Positions 48,601-61,772 are shown, counted from the first letter of the stretch. The stretch: DNA of 64,000 bases from Phlebopus portentosus (GCA_037892935.1 JAYXKI010000017.1:868001-932000), one strand, 5' to 3'. Numbers and translations are program-made. The notes: generated from the letters alone by a model not told the origin.

Positions 48601-51110
48601 GCGAAGATCCGAAATGATTCTGAGCGACTCGTTCTTTATCTAGGACGAGATCCGGACAGTCGTCCACCCTCGAACTTCTTGCAGAAGATCATGAACTGCA
48701 TTTACAAAGGATACAAGTGGAGCAAGTCGAAAGAAGCTCTCGTGAGTATGTCACGCTTTGTTTGATTTCCAGCTGTTAATACGCCTATCAAAAGTTCATG
48801 TTCAAGTATACATTTATGACGATTGCTCTCTGGTTACCATCTGTATTCCGTGCAACGGCTCGTATGTCCCTTATTCCACGTTCTCCTTTTCTTCGACTAA
48901 AAAACATTGTCTCCTTCAGACATCTACTATGTTCAGAAGGGTATCTGGTACGAAGGTGGTTCTCGAGGTGAACTTATTTCACTGATGCTGTTTATCACAG
49001 GGCACTCGTCGCGGCACAAACTATAATGAATGTTTATGCTTCTGATCACCTATATAAGTACGGCCGTATTCCTCACTTCATAATTATGAAGGCATTAACG
49101 ACCGTCGGTGTAGCTTGGTAGTCCGGTGCTTAGGAACGGCTATAGGAATGGTGATCGGCGTGATGGCCTGGTACATCGGTAAACAATTCTATTACTATCA
49201 CTTTCCTCAATATATTCATAAAGCTATAGGTAGTGGCAACGGTAACGGCAACCCATATGGCCTTGCTGCTAGTCTCGGCGTGTTCCTCGTCCCTGTCCTC
49301 TATGCGCGTATCTTCGTTCCGCCATTAAACATGATTCCATACATGATGTGTAATGTGAGTGCTACTGTACATCCCCCCTCAGTCCATGGGTCCCTGAAGC
49401 AGTATCATTAGGCGACCATAGCTTTGGTCGTTGGTTTCTCCTGGCTTGACGGAACTATCTTTACCGAAGATAACCCTGGAGTAGGATGGCCGGTTGGCTG
49501 GAAGAGAATGGTTGTTGTGTTCATAGGTTGATCCATTCGCTCGCGTGTTTAGGTTCTGCTACTGACTGATCGAAAGGTGCCGGAGCATCATTTGTGATGA
49601 TGGCAATTCCCCCTGTCTCAGGCCGAAAGGCTGTTCGTCTCCACAATGCATCAATTATCAGCGAGCTTGGAAAGCTTTACCAACTCTTGATGGCTACATG
49701 GATCAGCGAAGAAGAGACGCAATTCACACGGATCAAGGGGAGGTTCGCGAGCACGTCGACAATTTTCCTCACACTTACCCAGACACATACCGATGACGAG
49801 GAGAAAGCTACGAAGCCCTCAGGATACCCTCCAATGCGTTCGCAGGCTCAGTACGTTCCCCAGTGGTTCGCGCAGTTCAGGAAGCGCGTGATTCCTCTGG
49901 CTAACCAACTACGCGGTCTTCACGTTGAAACGGACTCTGCGCAATGGGAGGGAAGCATCCGTGGAGCCTGGCCTGTTCAGGAGTACCGGAAGTTGATGAG
50001 CCTTCAAGGGGAGATACTTGCGGCTTTAACCCAGGTGTGCAAACCCGGTTTCACCGGAAGTTTATTTGCTAAGTGATACTCCGCAGCTCGCAAGTGCTCT
50101 TAGCTACTTGGAGCCAGGATGGAGAGCATCTCTGATTCGTGACACTTTGGTACTCAATCCGGACTTTGTATGTCTTTCTGCGAATTTGATATCTTATCGT
50201 GATTTACTGGAGTTTGCGCAGATAATGGAAGTGATGTCAGTCTTCACGGTGATCTCGCAAGCCCTCCGCACAGGAGAACCTCTTCATCAAATCATGCCGT
50301 CGTCGCTTCTGGACAGACTCCTCTATCATCACGCACATGCCGTGTCTCGCCTTCCCGAATATGAGCGTAAGCCAAGGCACAAGAAATCGAAATCATCCAT
50401 CTCCGAGGCGAACAGGGCAGGTCTCCCGGACAATCGCTCTCGAAGTCAAGGACATCCTCAGCTTAGACCGAAACATAAGGCATCAATGTTGTCTGTTATT
50501 TCGACTGCGTATACGGACATCGAGCAGGATACGGGCATCCAGGAGGAAATACTTGGACATGGCACGAGTTACGAGGACCGGATCCAAGACATCAACTTTA
50601 TGTACTTTGCTTCTGCCGTGTCGGCTGTGCGTCAGATCGCTTCCGTGAGTAACAAAAAGTGATTTTTTGTCTTGTGCCTGACTTTAATTATTTGAATTTG
50701 ACCAGTGCCTTGACGAGCTGCACGACACAGCAAAGGAGTTATGTGGCGAGATTCCTTTCGAAAGATTCCAAGAATGGAGAGGAGAATACGAACGTTCCTT
50801 TACTCGCAGCGTCTGAGTTCATTTGTCTTTGCGCACTATGGTTTTAGTCCTATCTACACGCTTAAGCGACCACGAGTTTATCTCCATCGAGTGGGAGAAA
50901 GACTCCGACAAGAGTCGTCGACGGTGCTGTAACTCCGGCGATCTTATAAATTGATCCAGCGCACGCACTGGTCTCTCATTGACCAGGAAAAGGGAGAAAC
51001 GGAGTTTGTGTGGAATGCTCTACTGGGCTTATATCTTAGTATCTCTGTTAATACATTTATCCAAAGTAAAAGCCAGATATTGAAGTTTTAAATTTGGATA
51101 TGCAAATTTG
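45643..51110. repeat. tandem duplication, unit A
   Basis: About 5.5 kb matching 51913-57385 in direct orientation with an offset of about 6.26 kb. The unit starts at ACCGTGAGAAT, about 800 bp before the gene start, and runs past the stop codon to about 51110. Upstream and intron sequence is clearly diverged, while long coding stretches are almost identical. Confidence 0.9.
46460..50816 (+). CDS. ArAE_2_N / DUF2421 membrane protein, copy A
   Basis: Starts MPLYILTQIEGMLPPWAKMH and ends ERSFTRSV at the TGA at 50816, with many short introns. The first half matches the putative ER transporter 6TM N-terminal domain (ArAE_2_N): FRSPRAWKTVFRCW, IILPTKSAIELGNA, ILPPSMPVQMFIF and FGIIAADVFC. A soluble middle with helices follows (HVHLNMSCGLIALM). 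A second hydrophobic block ends in NPYGLAASLGVFLVPVLYAR, and a C-terminal DUF2421-like region has the block ELHDTAKELCGEIPFE. Related yeast Bre4 affects brefeldin A tolerance; transport of aromatic acids is assumed from distant bacterial relatives only. A 51 nt in-frame intron lies within the WYIG-GSGNGNG segment near 49180-49230. No lesion seen. Confidence 0.85.
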
Positions 51111-52716
51111 GTTTAGTCAACTAGAGGTTATGGCTACGCAATGCGTGGTGGCAAAGTTACGATTTCGGTCTTTGATGAAAGAGACAGAATATTTGTACCG
51201 TATTACAAAGATTTATATAAGAAAATCCTGCAAATGTTGCTTCTGCACACATTGCTTCTGGTTGTGATAGCCCAACAAATGAGGTAGACAAACAAAGAGT
51301 TCCTTGTCTGACATGTAAATTGAGTACACTATCTGTGAAAAATATGACTAAAATAGATAAAAATGAGCCAGAACTATCTTGATTGTCTCAGTTCTGAGAA
51401 TGTTTTTGGCATGCTTGATGCAAAGAGAAGTGTAAAGACAGGTCTCAAGTAGATACCGGTAGAGACCACGTCGGACAGTAGAACTCATGGTTACATGTAA
51501 TACATTTCCTGGACAGTGTTCATAACTTGACCAGATGTCAGCATTATATGTACCCTATGAGAAACGGATTGTACTTGTCAAGCTCAATGTGTCCGGCAAT
51601 GAGCCTAGGGCTGTAGTGGCAGTACCACAACATTGCATAACTAAGATACACTTACAGTTGAAATTGTCATAATGCATTATCAGATTTATTCATCAGGAGA
51701 TCTGTGAGAAAGTGAGAAAACATCTCCACTCTTGTAAAATGGTAGCTTTCTCATTGTCTAACCCCTACGCTTGGAATAAACCTATTGAGACCAGAATGAA
51801 TTATAGATACTTAAGAAACACTCTTATTGACTTAGCAGAGAGAGAAATAAAGACATCAGAAGTCCTTTGTGAATTATATATGTAAATTATATACAAAATC
51901 ATGATCGTAGATACCGTGAGAATGAACTGTACTCTTTTTTACGACGCGTCGCGTATTACAACATAGTTGACGTGATTCTTGTGGGTGGGGTTTCCTCTCA
52001 CCTTTTCAACCTAGCCTCGACTCCTTACGTCCACAAAGCAATGCTCCTGAAACCTGGCTTGATGATCCAATCCGTTGCCTAGTGAATCTGACTCACAGCG
52101 CCGAATCGCGTCTGGCTCGCCTGGTGACTTGATACTGGGTTTCCAAAGTTCTTCATGCGCTGTGATGTGATAGGTTTCCGAGTCAGCCTCCTCAGCTCTG
52201 TTTATTCGCCCAAATGAAGGAGTTTCGCGTCTGTCGTATATCAGAATAACACATACGCACATATATATATACGACCGCATGTGTTCTTGAGGCCCTCGAT
52301 GATTACCGAGAATCCGTTGCCGCCGGAAGACAAGGCACGCTGGACGTGAACTATGCTTTACTTCTCTAGGTCCACGTATGCCTCGTGCGGCCTATCGCCA
52401 CGGGTATACTCCACCCGTGAGCTCATGCGAAGCTTTGCTTACATATGAAGCCAAGGATTTGACCACATCTCGCTATTTTTAGTGTGGTGGAAGACTGATT
52501 CCCATCAATCAATCATGGGCGCCGTTCAGTCAGACTAAACAATCATCACGCACAAGCTGCTTATCCCGCCCGAACTCCCGACAAGCCCCATTGACTTCGT
52601 TTCGTTGACTCTACAGCCCGTCTTCATATAACGCCTCCGACCACTTCGCTCACTACCTCCCTCCTTTTTGTCCCCGTTTGTGGTTGACATAACATCCTGA
52701 AAAAGCACTCAGCATA
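50817..52716. other. spacer and duplicated upstream region between ArAE copies
   Basis: Includes the 3' flank of copy A, about 800 bp of AT-rich single-copy sequence (about 51110-51912) with no gene or clear terminal repeats, and the duplicated upstream region of copy B (51913-52716). Confidence 0.5.
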
Positions 52717-55700
52717 ATGTCGCTGTATATCCTAACACAGATCGAGGACATGTTGCCACCATGGGCTAAGATGCATTTCAGGTCTCCTCGTGCGTGGAAG
52801 ACGGTTTTCAGATGTTGGGTAGCGACATGGGCAAGTTTTGTCATAATTCTGCCGACCAAGTCAGCGATAGAACTTGGTAACGCGTAAGTGCCGCCGATGT
52901 AATGCGCAAGGTTGGTATGGCTAATACTCTCCAGTGGCTTCTTCGGATTCATTCTTGCGATCATCCTGCCGCCGAGTATGCCAGTTCAAATGTTCATCTT
53001 TGTACGTCTGTCCTACATCGAGTTATTATTAATAAGCCTCTGATATTTTATCACTGAAGCTGCTAGGTACGCTCTGTTTCGGAATGGGAATGGGATGGGG
53101 TATAGGCGCAGCCGCCATGAAAGCCGCCAATGCTGTGCGGAGCCAGACTCTTCTTCAGTCTGAATACTTACGGGGAAATCAAACGTGAGCATATAGATCT
53201 TTTTTAAAAAAAGCGAATTGACAGGCAAGTGTAGTGCAGCAAATTCTGCGAATCCCGACTCCGTTTTCAACAGCGAGGTATTCAGAGGAGACTTCCTAGA
53301 TTGGAGGTAGGTCATCACCGTTCTTCGAGTAAAGGTATAGAAAGTAACTTGAAATGATACCCCAAGGTCAAGTCTCGTCTACGGAGTCTTCATGGCATTT
53401 TCGGCGATTTTGTTCTCATATATCCGGGCGTTGTCTCCCAAACTTATCTTCCTAAGCACATTCGGCATCATCGCCGCCGACGTGTTCTGCGTATGTTTGT
53501 TTCATTGGCATTCTCCTTATCCTTCCAACACACCTGTTTGTAGACAATTGGACCGCTTGTTCCGATCAATCAGTACACGATCGTCAACACGCTTTTCATC
53601 TCCACTGGCTGCTACGTCGGCATAGCGCTCATCTGCATTTTGGTCATATTCCCGGAGACCATGTCGCACGTGCATCTAAACATGAGCTGTGGCTTGATCG
53701 CATTGATGCGGAACTACATTGAAGCACAGGATGCCATCCTCGCTGCACCTCCAGACCAGACGGCGGGAGACGTTGCGAAGAAGGGCGGTGCTGTCGCAGC
53801 AAATACGGGATTAAGAGGAAAGATACTGATGACCCTTCAAGGATGTGCGTTCCTTCTATAGCCTAACGCGGTTGTATGACTGACGATTTATCCGTAGTAA
53901 AAATGAGGAATGCACTTGTTGAGGCAGAATTTAGCTGGTGTCGATGGAGTGGAAGTGACTGTAAGAAGCTGGAAGAGCCACTGGAGCTGCTTGTATCTCG
54001 GCTAGGTAGGTGTCTTTCTTGCAATGTTTTTTGTAATCTAAGATGTAATCTAACTCACCGTGTCATTCTTAACAGGTGGTTTCCAAGCATTCCCTCGTCT
54101 CATAGCGAATCACTCTTCTTCAATCCCTCCCTCTCATTCAGCAGTATGGCAGTCGATGCTGTCATCAACATCGCAGGTCTTTTCCGAGCAACCCCCAGTT
54201 CCACCAATGCCTACGATGTCTCAGCCGGAAGGCACCCACGAAATGGGACTCATAGCTCAATTTTCGTCTCCTAGACAAGCCCGCGAACTCACACTGGCAG
54301 TGACCCTTCCTCGGTTGCGAGTGATATCCATGCCTCTCCGCGAAGCATGCGTCAACGCTCTTGGTGCTTGTGCCAAAGTGATCCAAGATGTGAACACTCA
54401 TCGGTGGTCGAAGGGATCTCAATCCAGTTCTGACATCGAGAAAATGCTAGATGCTGCGCTCGAAAACCTACGTCATGAGCGTGCGTCATTCGTCAACGAC
54501 GGTCGGTTGTCGCTTGCGGATCCCTTCGTAGCCGCGATTCCGACGTTGTCTATTTCGTCACTTACGAAAGCTCTTCATGCTACCCCGCCGCTGCGAGCGT
54601 ATATTGTAGCATCGACTTTCTCTGCCCAGCTTGTCGTAGTCACGGATGCCATCCTGCTTCTGGCGGAATTTGTGAGGTCAACTTGCGCGAAACGTCGGAA
54701 GAGCCGTTTATGGGCTCCACGTGGATTGCGTGCTCTTGGGAACTGGCTCCTCAGGAGGAATAAAGACGAAGAAGATGACGACTTTGAGGATTCCTTGGGT
54801 ACGGGGCAAGACTCTATCTCCAAGGGGGATGGTGAAAGTGTAAACGAGAAGCCGTACAGTGAGTCGTTTTTCAGCGAAGATCAGAAATGAATCTGAGCGA
54901 TTCGTTCTGTAGAGCGAGATCCGGACAGTCGTCCGCCGTCGAACTTCCTACAGAAGATAATGAGTCGTATCCACAAAGGATTCAAGGCGATCAAATCCAA
55001 GGAAGCTCTCGTGAGTATGTCACGCCTTCGCTTGCTTTTCAGCTATTTATGCGCATATCAAAAGTACATCTTCAAATATACATTCGTGACAATGGCTCTC
55101 TGGTTACCAGCTGTATTCCGTACAACCGCCCGTATGTCCCATATTCCACTTCTCCCTATCTTCGCCTAACGTTGTCTTCTTTAGATATCTACTATGTCCA
55201 GAAGGCTATCTGGTATGAAAATGGTTCTTGAGGGGAATCTATTTTACTGATGCTGTTTATCACAGGGCACTCGTCGCGGCACAAACTATAATGAATGTTT
55301 ATGCTTCTGATCACCTATATAAGTACGGCCGTATTCCTTACTTCGTAACCACGAAGGCATTGACAACCTTTTTTTAGCTTCGTGGCCCGCTGCGTGGGAA
55401 CAGTTGTAGGGATGGTGCTCGGCGTGATGATCTGGTACATCGGTAAACAATTATATTGATTCTACTTCCCACAAGCTACTCATATAGCTATAGGTTGTGG
55501 CAACGGTAACGGCAACCCATATGGCCTTGCTGCTAGTCTCGGCGTGTTCCTCGTGCCTGTCCTCTATGCGCGCATCTTCGTTCCGCCATTAAACATGATT
55601 CCATACATGATGTGTAATGTGAGTGCCATATTTCCACCTCAAACTGTGAGTCTCTAAAATTCTGTCATCAGGCGGCCATAGCATTAGTAGTTGGTTTCTC

Positions 55701-57385
55701 CTGGCTTGACGGAACTATCTTTACCGAAGATAACCCTGGAGTAGGATGGCCGGTAGCTTGGAAGAGAGCAGTTATTGTGTTCATAGGTTAGTCTATACGC
55801 TCGGATATTTACTGTAAGCTCGGTTACTGACTGATCGAAAGGTGCCGGAGCGTCGTTTGTGATGATGGTAATTCCCCCTGTCTCAGGCCGAAAGGCTGTT
55901 CGTCTCCATAATGCATCAGTTATCAACGAGCTTGGAAAGCTTTACCAGCTCTTGATGGCCACATGGATCAGCGAAGAAGAGACGCAATTCACACGGATCA
56001 AGGGGAAGTTCGCGAGCACATCGACGATTTTCCTTACACTTACCCAGACGCATACCTATGACGAGGAGAAAGCTACGAAACCCTCGGGCTACCCTCCGAT
56101 GCGCTCGCAAGTTCAATACGTTCCTAAATGGTTTGAGCGGTTCAGGAAGCGTGCGATTCCTCTTGCTAATCAGTTGCGCGGTCTTCACGTTGAAACGGAT
56201 GCTGCACAATGGGAGGGAGGGTTCCGTGGAGCCTGGCCTGTTCAGGAGTACCGGAAGTTGATGAGCCTTGAAGGAGATATACTTGCGGCTCTAACCCAGG
56301 TGTGTAAACCCGGATCGATCGGGAGCTTATTCGCTAAACGATACTCCGCAGCTCGCGTGTGCTCTAAGCCACTTGGAGCCAGGATGGAGAGCATCTCTGA
56401 TTCGTGACACTTTGGTACTCAATCCGGACTTTGTATGTCTTTCTGCGAATTTGATACTTTACCGTGATTTACTGGAGTTTGCGCAGATGACGGAAGTAAT
56501 GTCGGTCTTCACGGTGATCTCGCAAGCCCTCCGTACAGGAGAACCTCTTCATCAAATCATGCCATCGTCGCTTCTGGACAGACTCCTCTATCATCACGCA
56601 CATGCCGTGTCTCGCCTTCCCGAATATGAGCGTCAGCCAAGGCACAAGAAATCGCGACCATCCATCTCTGAGGCGAACAGAGCAGGTCTCTCGGACAATC
56701 GCTCTCGAAGTCAAGGCCATCTCCAACTTAGACCAAAACCTAAAGCATCAATGATGTCTGTTGTTTCAACGGCATATACGGACGTTGAGCAGGATACGGG
56801 CATCCAGGAAGAAATGCTTGGAAATGTTACGAATTACGAGGACCGGATCCAAGATATCAACTTCATGTACTTTGCTTCTGCCGTATCGGCTGTGCGTCAG
56901 ATCGCATCCGTGAGTAACAAAAAGTGATTTTCTGTCCTGTGCCTGATTATGTTTGGATTTGATCAGTGTCTTGACGAGCTGCACGATACAGCAAAGGAGT
57001 TATGTGGAGAGATTCCTTTCGAAGGATTCCGAAAATGGAGGGGAGAATACGATCGTTCCTTTACTCGCAGCGTCTGAGTTCATTTGCCTCCGCTTGCCAT
57101 GGTTTTGGCCCTATCTACATGCTTAAGCGACCATGAATTTATCTCCAGCGGACGGGAGGAAGACTCCGGCAAAAGTCATCGACGATACTGTAACTCCGGC
57201 GACCTTATAGAACGATCCAACGTACGCACCGGCCTCTCATTGACCAAGGAAAATAGAAAATGTAGTCTGTGTGGAAATGCTATCTCGATGGACAATTGGG
57301 CCTATACTTAGCATCTGTTAATACATTTACTCAAAGTACAAATTTAAACATTCTCTAAACGAGGTTCTAAATTTGGAGATATGCA
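51913..57385. repeat. tandem duplication, unit B
   Basis: Second unit of the duplication described for 45643-51110, in direct orientation. For example 53661-53845 and 47401-47585 differ at only a few positions, while flanking introns differ much more, which suggests patches of gene conversion or selection. Confidence 0.9.
52717..57077 (+). CDS. ArAE_2_N / DUF2421 membrane protein, copy B
   Basis: Starts MSLYILTQIEDMLPPWAKMH and ends DRSFTRSV at the TGA at 57077. It has the same exon plan and domains as copy A. An apparent stop after WYIGKQLY near 55460 is not a lesion: that segment is a 51 nt intron (GTAAAC..CTATAG), and splicing gives WYIGCGNGNGNPYG. The junction near 54860-54920 also splices cleanly to KRDPDSRPPSNFLQ. 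All paired exons keep frame, so both copies appear functional. Differences are scattered: in the N-terminal membrane part FIIAVI becomes FILAII, and surface loops differ in acidic residues near 54760. Confidence 0.85.
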
Positions 57386-58294
57386 AAAAATTACTTCTGC
57401 ACGTGATGAGCCAATGATTTTTTACTAAAACTACCTAAAACGCGTAGAACTATTCTCCGCCGTTGAGACGGGATACCGTCATCTCGCTTGTTTGTCTGGT
57501 ATACTACAAAAAAGGGAGAGACAACAAATATCCGCTTCTTTGAATTGAAGTTGGCCGGGCGCTGCAATCCCATTCAGAGAGAATTGCCTGCGGACAGGGA
57601 AATAGAATTGTTGTGAGAGTAGATGTCTCGTCAGGGGGTCAGAATCATGTTCATGGAAATTGGAGAAGGTGAGCTTATTTGGTGATACTGCTTCTGAAGC
57701 CTAACAGCTATCACGTTTCGAAGAACGTGGGCATGGATCGCTTCCGCCGATTTGTTTTCACGGTGAAGCGTTGAGAAGATGTGAGAACGTAGCACATCGC
57801 TTATTTCGTGAGCTCGCGACAAATTAAAAAAACGGCTAACTCGCTCGTTCAGATAAGCTGGAATAACGTATGCAGTTTGACCAACAGGCTCGCCTGTTAT
57901 AAAATGTTGCAAGGTTCGTTACTGAATTTCGCTGTTTGCTTTATAATAAGGCCACGAGATTCTGATGCATACTTCGAAAGAGACTATTAATACACGAGGT
58001 GGTTGATACTACTAATGCAAATCGAGAACATGGATCTTCTGCGCTGGCGCGAAAGTATGAATGCCCAAGAAGTTGGCCAAGAGCGATCGTGCAACACGAT
58101 CGTCCATTCAACAGACTATGTTGCGTTGCATGATCACGGACTCGGCGGACTGCGTTCTGAGACACAGGTGTCCAAGAGACGTATTATCCGAGGCAGTTGG
58201 AGATGTATCTCCAACTCCAAGATTCTTGCCTCTATTTAAAATGGACCACCTCTGAATAATTGTCTGTACTCACATCTGTCACGTCTATGTCAAC
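57386..58294. other. intergenic, no gene seen
   Basis: Stretch between copy B of the duplication and the SDR gene. Short frames only. It should carry the SDR promoter. Confidence 0.45.
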
Positions 58295-59435
58295 ATGGTC
58301 CGCGTTCTTCTCTTCCTCAGACAAGCCCGCATCACTCCTCCTCGTTCATTGCCGCGAAACACGTATCGGTGGCTATCCACAGATCGAGGTTCCAATGGAC
58401 CTCTTATAGGTGTCAAAGCGTCTCTTCGAGTGAAACACGATTCTTCTCATACGCCACATCAAGCGATATTCCAGGAGTTCGACTTGACGGGACGTGTTGC
58501 AGTCGTTTCGGGAGCAAATCGTGGTCTAGGTCTAGAAATTGCTCAGGCTCTTGCTGAGGCAGGCGCCGTCGTACATTGCTTCGACCTTTCGCCAGCTCCC
58601 TCAGAGAATTGGAATGCTGCCGCGGACTATATATCCAAGCTCTCTCACCCTACCGCACATCTGAACTACGCAAGTCTAGACGTAACAGATCAGGCAGCAA
58701 CTTGGGCTGAGGTCGAGAAGGCAGCGAAGTTTTCTGGAGATCGGCTGGACGTCTGCGTCGCATCTGCTGGAGTGATCCATAGTTCGAGCTGCCTCGATTA
58801 CTCTGCAGCGGACTTCTCCAGAGTTCTGAGTGTTGATGTCAACGGTGTCTTCTTTCTCGCTCAGGCTTCTGCTCGACAGATGGCGAAAAGTGAAAGGGGC
58901 GGAAGTATAATCTTGATAGCCTCAGCCGCTGGTTCCGTAGCAACTATTGTACGTAACTCTTTACCACAATCTCCTTAGCGATGCTGCCTAATGCATGCTA
59001 TGATCGCCAGGGTTCCACTGTTATGGCCTACAGCACGAGCAAATCGGCGGTCATTCAGATGGCAAGATCTATGGCGTGTGAACTTGGTTCGAGGAGAATA
59101 AGAGTTAACACCCTTTCTCCAGGGTACATCCGAACGGAGTGGGTCCCGACATTAGATTGGAGCGTCCTCCTACTCGACACTAATAATCCAACCTCAGGAT
59201 GACTTCTCAGTTTCTTGATTCTTATCCGCAAGTTGAAGCAGCATGGTCGAGCCAGAACCCTCTTGGTCGACTCGGAAAGCCAGAAGAGATGCGAGGTGCT
59301 GCAGTATGGCTCGCATCGGATGCCTCAACATACTGCACCGGTGCAGAGTAAGTATACCTAGCTGGGCTAATAATTTCACATGCTAATTCATCATGATGCA
59401 GCATTCAGGTTTGTGGTGGTCACACGTCGTGGTAG
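58295..59435 (+). CDS. short-chain dehydrogenase/reductase
   Basis: Four exons (58295-58948, 59011-59138, 59198-59347, 59402-59435) give 321 residues. The Rossmann motif SGANRGLG is at about 72-79, with Ser in place of the usual first Thr. DVCVASAGV stands for the NNAG region, IASAAG carries the catalytic Ser, and Y225-x3-K229 (YSTSK) completes the triad across the first intron. LSPGYIRTE follows, then NPLGRLGKPEEMRGAAVWLA and the typical C-terminal GGHTSW. It resembles fungal NAD(P)-dependent sugar-alcohol dehydrogenases or sorbose-reductase-like SDRs. The first 30 residues have many Arg and no acid before Asp30, so a mitochondrial presequence is likely. Substrate unknown. Confidence 0.9.
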
Positions 59436-59657
59436 ATACAAAAAATAGTCTGTACTTTGAACTGGTGTGCGGAATTCAAATAATTCGAAGCAGATTAAAG
59501 TCTGAAACAAAGACCGATCGATAATTACATAACCAGGTCACTAACGTAATCTATGACGTCTTGTCTAGTCAACATGTTGTCCGTTAACCACAACAACGTT
59601 GCAAGGCTGTGGTCATTCTTGTTCTGTCTCAAGTTTCGACAAATACGACCATTGACT

Positions 59658-60396
59658 ATGTCGCAGATAACTAATAACTCAATTCCTCCGTATGTGAAGA
59701 CCCGAAAAGATTTCAGAGCAAAGTACACGGGAAGTTGCTTCTGCGGAAGCGTGAAGTTTGAGATCGCAGAAGATCCTGTTGGTGCGTTTTGATATATTTT
59801 CTGACGTGAAAGCCTTTGCATTACTTCATCTTTACTCCACAGATGCGAGCTACTGCCACTGGTGAGCCATACTTTCTCCCAGTACGGCTTATTTTGAATG
59901 TTTTCTTCCGATAGTCGACATTGTCAAAGGTGAGTGCTTTGGCCTGAACTGTGTCTTAAAAACTTGAAGCGAAGCAAATTGAGTAAGGCTCCATGGAGCA
60001 CCTTACCAATGGGTTAGTAGGATCTCGTCTACTATTGAGTCGCAAAATCACATAAGAGCTTCAGGCAGCGATTATTCATAAAGATGCTGTTTTCTTCCCC
60101 AACGGCGCCAAAAACCTCACATTTTATAACTCGCAGTATGTTTATTTTGAAAAATCAACCGGACAGTGTCCATCACCGACAAACTGCCTAGAGAATATTC
60201 GAATGAGCACAAACTACCATGCAAAGTCCTCTGTTCGACATGCCACTCTCCACTTGCAGACGAGGGTCGAAATATGATGCTCGTGTTTCCTGTCGCAATT
60301 AACTTTGTAGGAGCCCGGATTCCTGGTACGTGGAAGTTCTTGAGGTGTCTCCATCCACCGCCTTGTCTCCACGGATTCAAAAATGAACACGAATGA
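59658..60396 (+). CDS. GFA (CENP-V/GFA-like) family protein
   Basis: Six exons, four of them very short (59658-59781, 59843-59861, 59915-59929, 59988-60012, 60065-60135, 60192-60396), keep frame to give 152 residues. Zinc motifs of the family are all present: TGSCFCGSVKFE, then DASYCHCRHCQR built across two introns of about 50-60 nt, then CSTCHSPLADEGRN. The fold binds zinc; the prototype acts with formaldehyde and glutathione, but most fungal members are uncharacterised. The C-terminus after VFPVAINF is short and does not match the usual ending, so the last exon may be misjoined; another possible ending lies near 60440-60478. Start at MSQITNNSIPPY chosen as the nearest ATG to the domain. Confidence 0.75.
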
Positions 60397-61772
60397 GTCT
60401 AGATGCATTCAAAGCGTAAGCACGGTGCACATGCTTTCTACGGCCTAGCGCATCTCAACGTCTTGGTATTATAATTTAAACCTCGGCATACTGCAGGACC
60501 CATCACATGTGCGCACCTGTCTCTATTTTTACAGTTCATTTCGCTAAGGCGCCCGCGTAAATCGATTTATCTGATGTTAATCAGGTTCTACGGGTCCCAC
60601 GTTCAGAGCATACCCGACGGCTTGCCCAAGTTCCTTGGCAAGAAAGGCGATCGGCCTATAGGCGAGAAATGACTCTAGACCACCAGGCTATGCTGTATCC
60701 CGGCATCCGCTCCGTTCAAGTTTGAAGTGGCTGACTTCTAGCGCTGACTTACTACAGCGGGAGATTAAATAGATATTTTTCTAGCGTTGATCTGCACTCG
60801 CCCGTTTCATGCGTATACAAAATAATACCGGGTGAAAGTCGGGGTATATTTTCACGAAAATGTAATTGATATTTGCACGAGATTGGGCCAAGACATTTGT
60901 GTGAGACCCCTCCCGCGACGCAACATTGAATCATCATTCAAATTCCACGCTGATCTCTACATCAAGCCTGACGTCTTCCACCAATGTCTTGAAGCGGGTA
61001 ACGACAGGAGGTTAATCTGGTAAATAGCACACAGTCATAAAGTACCGGAGCGGAAGATATCAATAGATTTTCGACGTGTGTGAGTTACCCATGCGGCACA
61101 TGCATGGCCATCTAGAGTGTCCGAGAAGACGCGATCAGGGACACGGCGCACCCAGTGCGCTGATGAGATGTCCGACGTATGATTCTATCAGCTATCAGTA
61201 TTTGCTTGCCTTGCGGTATTGTTCTGCAACCGTCGGCATTTGAAAAGGACTGAATTTGCCGAAGAGCTTTGCCGAGAATTTATTATTGCGTTTCATTTCT
61301 GAACAAGTTTGTCTCGTCAGTTTATTATTGGTTCATAGGAAGTGTTATGAAATGCCGTGGAGCGCGTTCGTACACGCATATATTGGTCAATAGCTTCCCC
61401 GCCGTGGCGTCGCTGCTGCTGGCAACGAAGGCGCGTCGATGACGCGTGTAAAGACCAAGTTGACCACGTCGATGCAAGGTACGCCCGTGTATGCGCCAAT
61501 CTAGGAACCGCCAATCTAGGAACACGGAGTCTTCATGGAAGTGTGATGAAGTGATTTTCGGACTCGACCGTGCTTCCGTTCTCGTCCACATTGCCGTCCG
61601 GAGCGGTCGAGAGTGAAGATATTGCGGATTTACACTGATGGGATTGAAAATATGGCGCGCCCTCTGTCCCCTGAAATATATAAATTCAATGTGTATACTG
61701 AGGTTAACCCGGGAGAGTCCCTGCCTCATAGTACTTACTGTACGTGCTGCCACATCGCAAGAAAGATCAAGT
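60397..61772. other. intergenic, promoter side of the hydrophobin gene
   Basis: About 1.4 kb with no recognisable gene. Its right end holds a TATA-like box before the hydrophobin. Confidence 0.45.
61677..61685 (+). promoter_or_regulatory. TATA-like box of hydrophobin gene
   Basis: TATATAAAT lies 88 bp before the hydrophobin start codon, a usual distance for strongly expressed basidiomycete genes. Support is by position and motif only. Confidence 0.5.

Noticed and set aside
51110..51912. Mobile element in the spacer between the duplicated units
   Set aside because: AT-rich and without counterpart in the other unit, but no terminal repeats, target duplication or coding sequence could be found.
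55440..55500. Premature stop in ArAE copy B, suggesting a pseudogene
   Set aside because: The stop lies in a 51 nt GT..AG intron shared with copy A; splicing restores the family motif in frame.
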